Translations under genes and position numbers: made by a program
Assembly: GCF_900156405.1 (NCBI RefSeq)
Contig: NZ_FTNN01000010.1
Span: forward strand, 62,001 to 126,000
Direction of reading: 5' to 3'
Length of the DNA stretch: 64,000 nucleotides
Source: Shewanella morhuae
GTDB lineage: Bacteria > Pseudomonadota > Gammaproteobacteria > Enterobacterales > Shewanellaceae
Notes under the pieces: generated by a model
The model's input: only the letters and a program-made list of their open reading frames with translations
Told to the model about the DNA's origin: nothing
Database searches by the model: none
Part shown: positions 8,758 to 18,624 of the stretch, in pieces
Layout: every line of letters begins with the position of its first letter
How positions within the stretch are numbered: position 1 is the stretch's first letter

Positions 8758-9237
8758 ATGGTAATTATGGTATTTAATAGCTTTGCACCACAGATCTGTT
8801 TTCAAGAGGTTCCTGATGAGGTCTCGTTAGCATTTACCATCACAGGTTGCCCACTACGTTGCCAAGGATGTCATAGCCAAGATACTTGGGATCCAGAAAC
8901 GGGTATTCAGTTAAATAATGATAATTTTCAACATTATTTAACACGTTATCAGGGACTGGTGAGTTGTGTTTTATTTTTTGGTGGCGAATGGAACCCCGCT
9001 GCATTACTCGACAAGTTATCACTGGCAAAAAAACACGGTCTTAAAACCTGTCTCTACACTGGAAAAACCAAGGTATCACAGCATCTAATTGCACAGTTGG
9101 ATTACCTCAAAACGGGGGCTTGGCGACCAAATCAAGGAGGATTAGAAAAGGAAAAAACCAATCAACGCTTTATTGAACTCGCAACGGGAAATCTACTCAA
9201 CTTTAAATTTAGGGAACATCACCATGCCATCTCTTAA
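8758..9237 (+). CDS. nrdG: Anaerobic ribonucleotide reductase activating enzyme NrdG
   Basis: Radical-SAM activase that generates the glycyl radical on NrdD using S-adenosylmethionine and a [4Fe-4S] cluster. The cluster motif is C-x3-C-x2-C (GCPLRCQGCH, residues about 34-42). The next strand carries FFGGEW, and the protein is 159 residues against about 154 in E. coli. The start is either the ATG at 8758 or the one at 8767, because no clear ribosome site separates them. Its 3' end overlaps the nrdD start by 14 bp, so translation is probably coupled. The order nrdG-nrdD is the reverse of E. coli nrdDG. An FNR box lies about 70 bp upstream. Confidence 0.92.
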   Translation: MVIMVFNSFAPQICFQEVPDEVSLAFTITGCPLRCQGCHSQDTWDPETGIQLNNDNFQHYLTRYQGLVSCVLFFGGEWNPAALLDKLSLAKKHGLKTCLYTGKTKVSQHLIAQLDYLKTGAWRPNQGGLEKEKTNQRFIELATGNLLNFKFREHHHAIS

Positions 9238-11017
9238 CCCACAGCAATTACAAAAAAAATTAGCTTTTATTAAGCAATACCAACAATCCAATAATGCCGC
9301 TGATGCTTCGCATTTAGATGCGAATGCAAATGTGACTCATAAGAACATTGCCACCTTAGAAACCGAGTTAATGAAAGATTATTTCATTGATATTAATCGT
9401 GAATTAGTAAAACAAAAAATAACTGAATTATATGGTGTAGATTTAGCGAAAGAATACGAGAGACAAATAACAGAACATGAAATTTATGTTCATGATGAAA
9501 CCAGTTTAAAACCCTATTGCGCTTCTATTTCAATGTATCCATTTTTACTCAGCGGATTAACTCAATTAGGCGGCGAATCACAAGCGCCAAAACACTTAGA
9601 GTCTTTTTGTGGCAGCTTTGTTAATTTAGTATTTGCTATCAGCGCGCAATTTGCTGGCGCAATTGCGACTGTCGAATTTTTAATGTATTTCGATTACTTT
9701 GCCCGTAAAGACTTTGGAGATGATTATCTCACCGAGCATAAACACGCAATAGAGAACCACCTACAACACGTTGTGTATGCGTTAAATCAACCTGCAGCAG
9801 CAAGAGGATACCAAAGTGTATTTTGGAATATCTCTCTTTATGATCAATATTATTTTGAGGCCATGTTTGGGCAATTTGTATTTCCTGACTTTACCCCGCC
9901 AGATTGGCACTCTTTAAAACAGTTACAAGTTTTTTTCTTAGATTGGTTTAATCAAGAACGGAATAAAGCCATTTTAACCTTTCCAGTGATCACCGCCGCG
10001 ATGTTAACCGCTAATGATAAAGTTAAAGATACGGAGTTTGCCCATGTTTGTGCCAAAAATATGAGCGAAGGCGGTGCATTTTTTATTTATCAATCCAAAA
10101 ATGCTGACTCTTTAGCCTCATGCTGTCGTTTACGGAATGAAATAAGCGATCACACCTTCTCCTACAGCTTAGGTGCTGGCGGCGTCGCCACAGGTTCAAT
10201 TAATGTTATCACTATTAATATGAATCGTTTAATCCAAGATAAACGCGATCTTAAAATCGAAGTTGGGAAGGTTCATCAATATCAAATTGCCTATCGTAAA
10301 CTAATGGAAGAACAATTGGCCAATGGTATGCTGCCAGTCTATACCGCAGGGTTTATCTCTCTGGATAAACAATTTATGACGATTGGTATTAATGGCATGG
10401 TAGAAGCTGCTGAATCTATAGGCTTAATAGCTGACACTAATAATGATTACCAAACCTTTGTCGACCAACAATTACAGATTATTTATAAGGCTAACCGAGA
10501 AGCTACTCAAAAATTTGGCTACAAATTTAATACTGAGTTTGTTCCAGCAGAAAACTTAGGTATAAAGAATGCGGCTTGGGATAGAAAAGCAGGCTACTTT
10601 GTTAATCGAAATTGCTATAACAGTTACTTTTATCCGGTAGAAGACACTAACATTAATTATCTTGATAAATTTATTATGCACGGTGAAAAAATGACCCGCT
10701 ACTTAGATGGGGGTTCAGCATTACATTTAAATTTAGATGAAAAGTTATCAGTAAAAAATTATCTTAATTTATATAATGTTGCTGCACGTACAGGGTGTAA
10801 TTATTTTTGTGTCAATGTGAAAATTACTATCTGCAATGAATGCCAACATATTGATAAGCAAACTCAGCAATATTGTCACCAATGCGGTTCAAAAAACATT
10901 GATTACGGTACCCGTGTAATTGGTTATTTAAAGCGCGTCTCAGCCTTTAGTCAAGGACGTCGAACCGAACACGATTTACGTTATTATCACCAGTCGCCCG
11001 CATCAACACATGCCTGA
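9224..11017 (+). CDS. nrdD: Anaerobic (class III) ribonucleoside-triphosphate reductase NrdD, short form
   Basis: Glycyl-radical enzyme that makes deoxynucleotides without oxygen. It has 597 residues, against 712 in E. coli. The N-terminal ATP-cone that gives allosteric overall control is not recognisable, because the chain goes almost directly into the catalytic barrel. Visible features are C99 in KPYCASISMYP, the CC pair in SLASCCRLRNE, a C-terminal zinc site (CNEC and CHQC) and the radical glycine G567 in RVIGYL. AGGGA lies 8 bp before the ATG at 9224, inside the end of nrdG. A hairpin follows the stop. It resembles the shorter NrdD forms of Thermotoga and Gram-positives more than the enterobacterial enzyme. 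Confidence 0.92.
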   Translation: MPSLNPQQLQKKLAFIKQYQQSNNAADASHLDANANVTHKNIATLETELMKDYFIDINRELVKQKITELYGVDLAKEYERQITEHEIYVHDETSLKPYCASISMYPFLLSGLTQLGGESQAPKHLESFCGSFVNLVFAISAQFAGAIATVEFLMYFDYFARKDFGDDYLTEHKHAIENHLQHVVYALNQPAAARGYQSVFWNISLYDQYYFEAMFGQFVFPDFTPPDWHSLKQLQVFFLDWFNQERNKAILTFPVITAAMLTANDKVKDTEFAHVCAKNMSEGGAFFIYQSKNADSLASCCRLRNEISDHTFSYSLGAGGVATGSINVITINMNRLIQDKRDLKIEVGKVHQYQIAYRKLMEEQLANGMLPVYTAGFISLDKQFMTIGINGMVEAAESIGLIADTNNDYQTFVDQQLQIIYKANREATQKFGYKFNTEFVPAENLGIKNAAWDRKAGYFVNRNCYNSYFYPVEDTNINYLDKFIMHGEKMTRYLDGGSALHLNLDEKLSVKNYLNLYNVAARTGCNYFCVNVKITICNECQHIDKQTQQYCHQCGSKNIDYGTRVIGYLKRVSAFSQGRRTEHDLRYYHQSPASTHA

Positions 11018-11034
11018 TAAAGCCTTATTTGAGT

Positions 11035-11066
11035 CAATAGCCAGCGCTGTAAATAACTGGCTATTG
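11035..11066. terminator. Hairpin between convergent nrdD and hrpA
   Basis: Perfect 10-bp inverted repeat CAATAGCCAG and CTGGCTATTG with a 12-base loop in the 71-bp gap between two convergent genes. No long T-run is present on either side. Position favours a shared transcription end. Confidence 0.45.
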
Positions 11067-11088
11067 CTCAATATTAATCTAGGCGTAT

Positions 11089-14000
11089 TTATGACTGTTC
11101 GGTAAGTTGATTTAATATACGCTTTTCAGAAATAGGATATGCGGCACCTAACACTTGAGCAAAACAAGATACGCGATATTCCTCAATCATCCAGCGAGCT
11201 TCAATTAATGCGGGCGGTGTTGGCATAGCGCGCGGTACTTTTGCTAGCTGCGCCGTTAAGGCTGCTTGCACTTTATTAATACTTTGCATGTGCAAACGGT
11301 CGCGAGTCGGGTCAATAGGCAGTTTTTCAACACGGGTTTCAATCGCTTTTAAATAACGCGCCACATCCGCTAGACGCTGCCAACCACAGGCTTCTACAAA
11401 ACCTTTAAACACTAATTTGTCTAATTGATTTTGGATATCACTCATAGCAAAGGCGATATCTAAACTGATTTTGCCCTTAAGACGTTTTTTAATGCTTTGG
11501 TACAAGGTTAAAATCTGTTCAACCTTAAGAGCTATTTGCTCAGCAGTCGGGTTTAATTCTTGGCGAACCCAATCCTTTGCTAGCTCAAATTGAGCTTGAT
11601 TACGTACATCTAACGCTTTTTGGTCTAACAACTGCTGCACGGCAGCGGCAATAATATCATCAATCAAAATTTGCACTTGACCAAAAGGATTGAAATACAT
11701 CGCTAATTTGGCCTTATTCGGCAAGGCTTGCTGTAAATGTTTTACCGGCGAAGGAATGTTGAGCAACAGCAAACGTCGCAGGCCTTGGCGATGGGCATCT
11801 TGCGCCTCAAATTCATCATCAAATAATTTGATCGCGACGCTGTCTTTTTTATCGATCAGTGCCGGAAACGCTCGTACTTGATAATTGCCTTTTTGCTGCT
11901 GGTATTGCTGCGGCAAATCACCAAAAGACCATTCAGTTAAGGCTTCTTTTTCAATTCCCTTATCCGCCACCTGACGTATCGCCTTAGCAACAACACCCTG
12001 CAATTCGGCTTTTAAGTTATCGAGCATGCGGCCCTGCGCTACTAAATTATGATGATCGTCTTCAATTTTAAAATTCATCTGTAAATGCGCGGGCATTTGC
12101 GTTGCATCAAAATCTTCTGGCGATATACGCGTGCCGCTCATACGCAGTAATTGTTTGCACATGGTATCCAGTAAACTGGCACTAAAAGGTACCATGGCCT
12201 GCACACAAGCTCGGGCGTAATCAGGCGCTGGCACAAAGTTACGTCGTAAACTTTTAGGCAACGATTTGATCAATGCGATGCACTTTTCTTCCCGCAGCCC
12301 TGCCACTAGCCAATCAAAATCACTGTCATCAATTTGATTAAGCAGCGCCACCGGAATGTGTACAGACACGCCGTCATCACTGGCGGCAGGCTCAAAATGA
12401 TAACTCAATTGCAGGCGTAAATTGCCTTTATGCCAGGTATCGGGAAAATCCAAGCTCGAAATATGATCGGCACTACGCTGCATTAACAAGGCTTTGCTGA
12501 AATCGAGTAAATCTGGCTGCTCACGCTTAGTTTTATTCCACCAGCCTAGAAACAGCTGCGCGTTGTAAATACCTTCAGGGATGCGCGGCTCATAAAAATC
12601 GACTAATACTTGCTCGTCGACCAAAATATCGCGGCGACGGGATTTGTGCTCAAGGGACTCAATGTCTTCAAGCAACTTTTGGTTCGCCACAAAAAATGCT
12701 TCTTGAGTTTGCAACTGCCCTTCTGCCAAAGCACTGCGGATAAAAATCTCCCGCGCTTCAACGGGATCGATAGGGCCATATTGCACTTTACGGCGATGCA
12801 CCACCGTCAAGCCATAGAGCACTTGGTTTTCAAGGGCGATAACGCTACCTGGTTTTGCCTCAAAATGTGGCTCTACATAGCTTTTTTTGATCAAATGCGC
12901 GGCTAAGGGTTCAAGCCATTCAGGTTCAATTTTGGCGCAGCAACGGGCGAATAAGCGCGAAGTTTCGGTCAGCTCTGCAGCCATAATCCACTTAGGGCCT
13001 TTTTTGGCCAATGGCGAGCCCGGAAACACAAAGAATTTACGATTACGAGCACCTAAATACTCGTTATTGTTATCCTTAAAACCCACATGACTCAATAAGC
13101 CTGATAACAGTGCGCGGTGCAAGGTATCGTAACTGGCTGGCGTATCGTTTAAACGCCATTTTAAATCGTGTACGGCTTGCTTAAGTTGAGCGTATAAATC
13201 CTGCCACTCGCGCACACGCAAATAGGCTAAATACTCATCGCGGCACTTTTTACGAAACTGGCTAGCCGATAATTCTTTTTGTTGTTCTTTTAAATGCTGC
13301 CACAGGTTTATCCAGCTGACAAAGTCGGAACTGGGATCGGCAAAACGGCGATGGGCTTCGTCACTGGCTTGCTTTTTCTCCATCGGACGCTCGCGGGGAT
13401 CTTGAATCGATAACCCCGCCGCAATCACTAACACTTCATTCAAGCAACCTAACTGCTGACTTTCTACCACCATACGCGCGAGACGCGGATCCACCGGAAT
13501 TTGTGCTAAATTCCGCCCAAGTGGCGTTAGTACGAGTTTATTATGTTTGCTCTCTACTGCTTGTAATTCTTCTAGCAGCAAAAAACCGTCGCGGATATGA
13601 CGAGGATCGGGCGGTTCAATAAACGGGAAACCTGCAATGTCGCCCAAACCAATAGCAAGCATCTGTAAAATAACCGAAGCTAAGTTGGTACGCAAAATTT
13701 CAGGATCGGTAAATGCTGGGCGATTATTAAAATCGGCCTCATCATACAAACGAATACAAATCCCCGGCCCAACACGACCACAACGGCCTTGGCGTTGATT
13801 AGCACTCGCCTGTGAGATAGGTTCAATCGGTAAACGTTGCACCTTAGTGCGGTAGCTATAACGGCTAATGCGCGCCGTGCCGGGGTCAATGACATAGCGA
13901 ATGCCCGGCACAGTTAAGGAGGTTTCTGCCACGTTAGTGGCTAATACAATCCGCCGACCTCTGTGGCTATTGAACACTTTGGATTGTTCACCGTAGGATA

Positions 14001-14973
14001 GCCGTGCATAGAGCGGCAAGATTTCAGTATCACGATAATTGCGTCGGCTTAATTGCTCGGCCGTATCGCGAATTTCTCGCTCGCCGTTCATAAAGATTAA
14101 TATGTCGCCAAGGCCTTCGCTCACCAGTTCATCAACAGCGGCAAAAATGCCTTCGATTTGATCTAAATCGGCATCGCTGTCTTGCACCAATGGTCGATAA
14201 CGGGTTTCTACCGGAAAGGTACGCCCTGACACTTCGATGATGGGCGCATTGTTAAAATGCTTAGAAAACCGCTCAACATCTATGGTTGCTGACGTAATAA
14301 TGACTTTAAGATCAGGGCGTTTTTTGAGAATTTGTTTGAGATAACCCAAAATAAAGTCGATATTGAGACTGCGTTCGTGGGCCTCATCGATGATGATAGT
14401 GTCGTATTGATCAAGATTGCGATCGGACGTTAATTCCGCCAGTAAAATACCGTCGGTCATCAACTTAATATATGAATCACTTTTAAGTGCATCGGCAAAA
14501 CGCACTTTAAAGCCGACGACTTCCCCAAGCGGGCTTTGTAATTCCTCAGCAATGCGGCTTGCCACACTGCGGGCAGCTAAACGTCTTGGCTGGGTGTGGG
14601 CTATCATGCCGCGACACCCCAAACCCAGTTCTAAACAAATTTTAGGTAACTGAGTGGTTTTACCCGAACCGGTTTCGCCGGCAATAATCACCACTTGGTT
14701 ACCCGCAATCGCGCGAGCAATATCGTCGCGCATCAGAGAAACGGGTAGATTCTCAGGATAGTTGATTTTAGGGCGCGCATTACGGCGCAGCTCAACCTTC
14801 TCAAACGCCGCCTGCGCTTGCTTACTCAGTTGGGCTAAGGTTTGAGTTTTTTTATCTGAGTCGACTTCTTTATTGAGCTTAAATAAACGGCGACGGATCC
14901 GCGACGCATCGCTCTGATAACAAAGATTAAGAAAGGCGTTCGATAGCGGATGTGTGTCTGAGTTCAAATGCAA
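11089..14973 (-). CDS. hrpA: ATP-dependent DEAH-box RNA helicase HrpA
   Basis: Superfamily-2 RNA helicase of 1,294 residues (E. coli 1,300), which acts on ribosomes and mRNA. Motifs in order are Walker A GETGSGKTTQLP, motif Ia HTQPRRLAA, DEAH in DEAHERSLN, SAT in ITSATID, then TNVAETSLT and QRQGRCGRVGPG. After the helicase core come the winged-helix/ratchet region and the long C-terminal DUF3418-type domain. The frame opens after a TAG and the most upstream start is a TTG (14973) preceded by a TGGA-like site. A second TTG lies two codons later. No ATG occurs until well inside the conserved region, so a non-ATG start seems required. It stands alone, convergent with nrdD. Confidence 0.95.
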   Translation of the reverse strand: MHLNSDTHPLSNAFLNLCYQSDASRIRRRLFKLNKEVDSDKKTQTLAQLSKQAQAAFEKVELRRNARPKINYPENLPVSLMRDDIARAIAGNQVVIIAGETGSGKTTQLPKICLELGLGCRGMIAHTQPRRLAARSVASRIAEELQSPLGEVVGFKVRFADALKSDSYIKLMTDGILLAELTSDRNLDQYDTIIIDEAHERSLNIDFILGYLKQILKKRPDLKVIITSATIDVERFSKHFNNAPIIEVSGRTFPVETRYRPLVQDSDADLDQIEGIFAAVDELVSEGLGDILIFMNGEREIRDTAEQLSRRNYRDTEILPLYARLSYGEQSKVFNSHRGRRIVLATNVAETSLTVPGIRYVIDPGTARISRYSYRTKVQRLPIEPISQASANQRQGRCGRVGPGICIRLYDEADFNNRPAFTDPEILRTNLASVILQMLAIGLGDIAGFPFIEPPDPRHIRDGFLLLEELQAVESKHNKLVLTPLGRNLAQIPVDPRLARMVVESQQLGCLNEVLVIAAGLSIQDPRERPMEKKQASDEAHRRFADPSSDFVSWINLWQHLKEQQKELSASQFRKKCRDEYLAYLRVREWQDLYAQLKQAVHDLKWRLNDTPASYDTLHRALLSGLLSHVGFKDNNNEYLGARNRKFFVFPGSPLAKKGPKWIMAAELTETSRLFARCCAKIEPEWLEPLAAHLIKKSYVEPHFEAKPGSVIALENQVLYGLTVVHRRKVQYGPIDPVEAREIFIRSALAEGQLQTQEAFFVANQKLLEDIESLEHKSRRRDILVDEQVLVDFYEPRIPEGIYNAQLFLGWWNKTKREQPDLLDFSKALLMQRSADHISSLDFPDTWHKGNLRLQLSYHFEPAASDDGVSVHIPVALLNQIDDSDFDWLVAGLREEKCIALIKSLPKSLRRNFVPAPDYARACVQAMVPFSASLLDTMCKQLLRMSGTRISPEDFDATQMPAHLQMNFKIEDDHHNLVAQGRMLDNLKAELQGVVAKAIRQVADKGIEKEALTEWSFGDLPQQYQQQKGNYQVRAFPALIDKKDSVAIKLFDDEFEAQDAHRQGLRRLLLLNIPSPVKHLQQALPNKAKLAMYFNPFGQVQILIDDIIAAAVQQLLDQKALDVRNQAQFELAKDWVRQELNPTAEQIALKVEQILTLYQSIKKRLKGKISLDIAFAMSDIQNQLDKLVFKGFVEACGWQRLADVARYLKAIETRVEKLPIDPTRDRLHMQSINKVQAALTAQLAKVPRAMPTPPALIEARWMIEEYRVSCFAQVLGAAYPISEKRILNQLTEQS

Positions 14974-15089
14974 ATTCCAGTGCTAGCATCAAAAATGGCG
15001 ATCCTAGCAAGGAAATTGACGCAATGGTATGGCTAATTTACGCTGCACTGAGGATAAAGCGTATCAATTCCCCATTGGCACGGCTTAGA

Positions 15090-15506
15090 TTAAACCGGTG
15101 ACAGATAACATTGCTGCATATAGATATTCATCGCTTTGAGTACATTAGTGCGATTAATGGTACCTATCACTTTGCCGTGCTCGACCACAGGGTACACCTT
15201 AGGTTTAAGCCCAAGCATTTGTTCAGCTAAGTGTAAAATACTGTCATCTGGCTCAACAAACAGTACTTCAGTACGCATACAATCTTTTACGACCGAAGTC
15301 ATATCGCAGTGATAACTGCTCTTAATCATCACAGCAAGACAATCCTGTTGGGATAAAAAACCGACTAAGTTGCCCAAATCATCAACCACTGCGGCGCCCA
15401 TTTTATTATTATCCAATAGTTTTTCGACCGCAGTCGCAAGCGACATATTGACGCGTAATAATACGGGTTGGCGGTCCATATGATCACGGATTTTAATTAA
15501 GTCCAT
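15090..15506 (-). CDS. Tandem CBS-domain protein
   Basis: A 138-residue protein made almost entirely of two CBS domains (about 8-60 and 72-130), a fold that binds adenosine nucleotides or related ligands. Motifs are MGAAVVDDLGNLVGFLSQQD in the first domain and YPVVEHGKVIGTINRTNVL in the second. The ATG at 15506 follows GAGGAAAG at ideal distance. An ATG 15 bp upstream lies before that site and is less likely. It lies just downstream of norB, in the same direction, but a terminator separates them. The ligand and partner are unknown. Small stand-alone CBS proteins often sense energy charge. Confidence 0.85.
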   Translation of the reverse strand: MDLIKIRDHMDRQPVLLRVNMSLATAVEKLLDNNKMGAAVVDDLGNLVGFLSQQDCLAVMIKSSYHCDMTSVVKDCMRTEVLFVEPDDSILHLAEQMLGLKPKVYPVVEHGKVIGTINRTNVLKAMNIYMQQCYLSPV

Positions 15507-15620
15507 TGTCTTTCCTCGCATGATATTTCCCTCGTACTAACTTAAGCTTTAGTCTAGTCAAAATATCGTGATAATGGTGTGATAAATATCGATTGAACTC
15601 ATCTAGTGCATAAAAAATAT

Positions 15621-15648
15621 AAAAAAGTGGTGCTAAAAAGCACCACTT
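15621..15648 (-). terminator. Rho-independent terminator of norB
   Basis: Perfect 10-bp stem AAGTGGTGCT and AGCACCACTT with an AAAA loop, 27 bp after the norB stop. Read on the minus strand it is followed by a run of six T residues and further T-rich sequence. Confidence 0.85.
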
Positions 15649-15674
15649 AATTTCATCACTCAATCATATTTACA

Positions 15675-17924
15675 TTATTTTTCATGGCTGGCAGAACGGC
15701 TAAACACGCCAGTAAACACCTGCCAAGTAACAGCCAATGCACCAACAATAAATACTATATCGCCGATTGTGCGCACCCAGCGTAATGTCACCAATGTCTC
15801 GCTTTGTAATAGCGCTTCACTGCGAGCATACCAAAGCCCTTCGGATGCACTAGCGATAAACTGGATAATGCCTACCGGTAATAAACTGGTAAATAACATT
15901 AAGGCTAAGCCGATATTCATCCACCAAAACGATGTTTTCATTAAACGTTCGTTAAATATCAACTGTGGACGAATATACCTTAATACTAGCAACGTAAAGC
16001 CAAGCGCTAGGAAGCCATAAACACCAAACAATGCGGCATGAGCATGGGTTGCTGTTGTATTAAGCCCTTGAATATAATACAAAGAAATAGGAGGGTTAAT
16101 CATAAAGCCTAATACACCGGCACCCAACATATTCCAAAATGCTACTGCAACAAAATACATTATCGGCCACTTTACGTTTGCCATCCAAGGCGCACGATCT
16201 TTTAATCGATAGTGTTCCCAAGCTTCATAACCAAGCACAATTAAAGGAACAACTTCAAGCGCACTAAACGTCGCACCCACAGCCATGACTGGCGTTGTTG
16301 TACCCGAAAAATATAAGTGATGGAAAGTCCCCGGAACGCCGCCTAACAAAAACATAGAGGCCGAAGCTAACGAAGCTACGGTTGCCATGCGTTTGGTAAC
16401 TAATCCCATGTTAAAGAAGATAAATGCTAATGCTGTCGTAGCAAATACTTCAAAGAAGCCTTCTACCCATAAGTGCACAATCCACCAGCGCCAGTATTCC
16501 ATGACTGAAATGTGCGTGCGTTCGCCATAGAAAAATCCAGCACCATAAAATAAACCGATGGCTATAACTGATAACATAAAGAGGACTAAGAGATTTTTAT
16601 CGCCTTTTTGCTGTAATGCAGGTGTGATACAACGCATCATCAATACTAGCCAAAAAACGATTCCAGTAAATTTACCTATTTGCCAAATTCGCCCTAAGTC
16701 AACGTATTCATAACCTTGATGGCCTAACCAGAAACTCAGGTTAGCAGGCATGATTTGTGCAATTGCTAAGTAATTACCAATAAACGAGCCCACAACAACA
16801 ATCACTAATGCCCAAAATAATATATCAACGCCAATTTTTTGGAATTTAGGATCCTTACCGCCATTAATCACCGGGGCCAGAAATAACCCAGCAGCAAGAA
16901 ACCCAGTAGCAATCCAAAATAGTGCAGACTGAATATGCCAAGTACGCACTAAGCTATACGGGAACCATTCTGAGGTTTGGATACCGTAAAAACTTTGTCC
17001 TTCGATGGTGTAATGTGCGGTAAAACCGCCGATAAACACTTGGAATGTAAATAAAGAAACAATTAAAACGAGATACTTTGCTAAGGCTTTTTGTGAAGAC
17101 GTTAAGTTAAACGACAAAATAGGATCGCGCTCTGGAGCAACAGGCTCGCCATCTTCTTTACGCAAAAATGCCCATGCCCAAACTAATGCACCAATACCTG
17201 CCACCAAAATAACCACACTGATGATGGACCAAACAATGTTTTCAGTGGTGGGTTTATTGTCAATTAATGGCTCATGTGGCCAGTTGTTGGTATAAGTCGC
17301 GGTACCGTCGGTACGCTCAGTTGATGCTGCCCACGCAGTCCAGAAAAAGAATTCAGATAAACGCGCTCGCCGCTCTGGATTTGGCAGCGTGACTTCTTTC
17401 ATCGCATAATTTTCGCGGGTCTTTTTCAGTTCAGGCGCACCACCGAAAAGAGCATTGTAATAAGCTCCAGTTTTTTCAATTGCCTGAATACGTCTTGGTG
17501 ATAACGTTACAGTGTTATTTTCTACGTTATAAGTATTCGTTCTGTATTCTTTTTTCAGCTCATAACGCAACATATGTTGCTGCTGCTCGGTGAGATCAGC
17601 ATACGGACGCTTAAATTCACCTTCCGCGGCTAAATCTAACCAAATAAGTAGTTCGCGATGCAACCAATCCGCCGTCCAATCCGGTGCTTGATAAGCCCCA
17701 TGACCCCATACTGAACCCAATTGCATACCACCAACGGATTGCCAAGCCGTTTGACCATCTAATATTTTTTCTTCGGTCGTTAAAATGTCACCATTTGTCG
17801 ACACAAACGATGCTGGAATTGGCGGCGCGGTTCGGTATATCTCAGTACCATAGTAACCTAATATAGAGAACGTCACTGCGACGACCCCTAATAAGGTCCA
17901 CCACAATTTCTTATACTCTCCCAT
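15675..17924 (-). CDS. norB: Quinol-dependent nitric oxide reductase (qNOR)
   Basis: Single-chain NO reductase (NorZ type) of 749 residues that reduces 2 NO to N2O with electrons from quinol. The N-terminal membrane segment is about residues 5-27. A periplasmic extension with no CXXCH follows (about 28-215), as expected for qNOR. Then come about 13 helices homologous to haem-copper oxidases. Conserved histidine motifs include HIQSALFW, HLWVEGFFEVFATT, FHHLYFSG and HAHAALFGVYGF, and the E residues of VEGFFE are typical of NORs. AAGGAG lies 7 bp before the ATG at 17924. There is no norC, norQ or norD nearby, so it works alone, in detoxification or to finish nitrate respiration. A 700-bp upstream region carries inverted repeats. 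Confidence 0.94.
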   Translation of the reverse strand: MGEYKKLWWTLLGVVAVTFSILGYYGTEIYRTAPPIPASFVSTNGDILTTEEKILDGQTAWQSVGGMQLGSVWGHGAYQAPDWTADWLHRELLIWLDLAAEGEFKRPYADLTEQQQHMLRYELKKEYRTNTYNVENNTVTLSPRRIQAIEKTGAYYNALFGGAPELKKTRENYAMKEVTLPNPERRARLSEFFFWTAWAASTERTDGTATYTNNWPHEPLIDNKPTTENIVWSIISVVILVAGIGALVWAWAFLRKEDGEPVAPERDPILSFNLTSSQKALAKYLVLIVSLFTFQVFIGGFTAHYTIEGQSFYGIQTSEWFPYSLVRTWHIQSALFWIATGFLAAGLFLAPVINGGKDPKFQKIGVDILFWALVIVVVGSFIGNYLAIAQIMPANLSFWLGHQGYEYVDLGRIWQIGKFTGIVFWLVLMMRCITPALQQKGDKNLLVLFMLSVIAIGLFYGAGFFYGERTHISVMEYWRWWIVHLWVEGFFEVFATTALAFIFFNMGLVTKRMATVASLASASMFLLGGVPGTFHHLYFSGTTTPVMAVGATFSALEVVPLIVLGYEAWEHYRLKDRAPWMANVKWPIMYFVAVAFWNMLGAGVLGFMINPPISLYYIQGLNTTATHAHAALFGVYGFLALGFTLLVLRYIRPQLIFNERLMKTSFWWMNIGLALMLFTSLLPVGIIQFIASASEGLWYARSEALLQSETLVTLRWVRTIGDIVFIVGALAVTWQVFTGVFSRSASHEK

Positions 17925-18092
17925 GGTCTTTCTCCTTTTAATTTGTGTTCTATTCCTTAAAAAAGAATATTTTCCCAAGTAAATATGAATATCATTAACG
18001 AATTATTAAAAATGATTGCCGATAATTCGGCTATTTTTCAAACACTAAAGTCAATCTGATTTCACGCGTCATTCAAAAATATTGAAGATAGC

Positions 18093-18132
18093 CTATATAT
18101 CATTTCGATATAGACTATGGACCAGTATAGTC
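18093..18132 (-). promoter_or_regulatory. Overlapping inverted repeats upstream of norB
   Basis: GACTAT-N8-ATAGTC (18113-18132) overlaps CTATAT-N9-ATATAG (18093-18113), about 170-210 bp before the norB start. They are candidate operators for a NO-responsive regulator. Neither fits the NsrR or FNR/DNR consensus convincingly. The rest of the 17925-18536 gap is AT-rich with no coding potential that I can support. Confidence 0.3.
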
Positions 18133-18536
18133 ATTTAAGCTAATTCACTTTAATGCTATTTAACAATAATCACATTATTAACACACAGCAGCTTAACTTT
18201 TAACCGTGCAAAATTTCTAGTCACTAAATTATGTAGCTTTGCCACCTTATCTGCGGATCAAACATATCACCAGCCGACGAGAATGAACTTTGCATGTGTT
18301 TATTGGGTTAAATGACAAGCGAAACGCTAACAATATTTTAAAAAATATCTTTTAGACTGGCTCGAAATGACACATATTTTGAAAAGTGGCGATTGCTATA
18401 TCCCGGTTTTAGGCCATATGTTGCAACCGATTTTAAAGCGATGTGCATAGCAAATAAATACGGGGAGAGTCACTCGTATTGAGGCAACACAAGCTTAAAA
18501 ATGACTTATTTCATCTTAGGGCAAAGTCACTTACCC

Positions 18537-18570
18537 AAAAAAAGCGAGCACTAGGTTAGTAGCACTCGCT
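18537..18570 (-). terminator. Rho-independent terminator of the isoaspartyl peptidase gene
   Basis: On the minus strand an 11-bp stem (AGCGAGTGCTA and TAGTGCTCGCT, with two wobble pairs, loop CTAACC) is followed by seven T residues. It lies 55 bp after the gene's stop codon. Confidence 0.85.
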
Positions 18571-18624
18571 GTTAACGATTTCAAATCCACCTTCGTGATG
18601 ACTTAAACCATGAGCTTTAGCGTA

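Noticed and set aside
18085..18110. NsrR-like operator before norB
   Set aside because: AAGAT and CATTT-like halves occur, but symmetry and match to the 11-1-11 NsrR consensus are poor.
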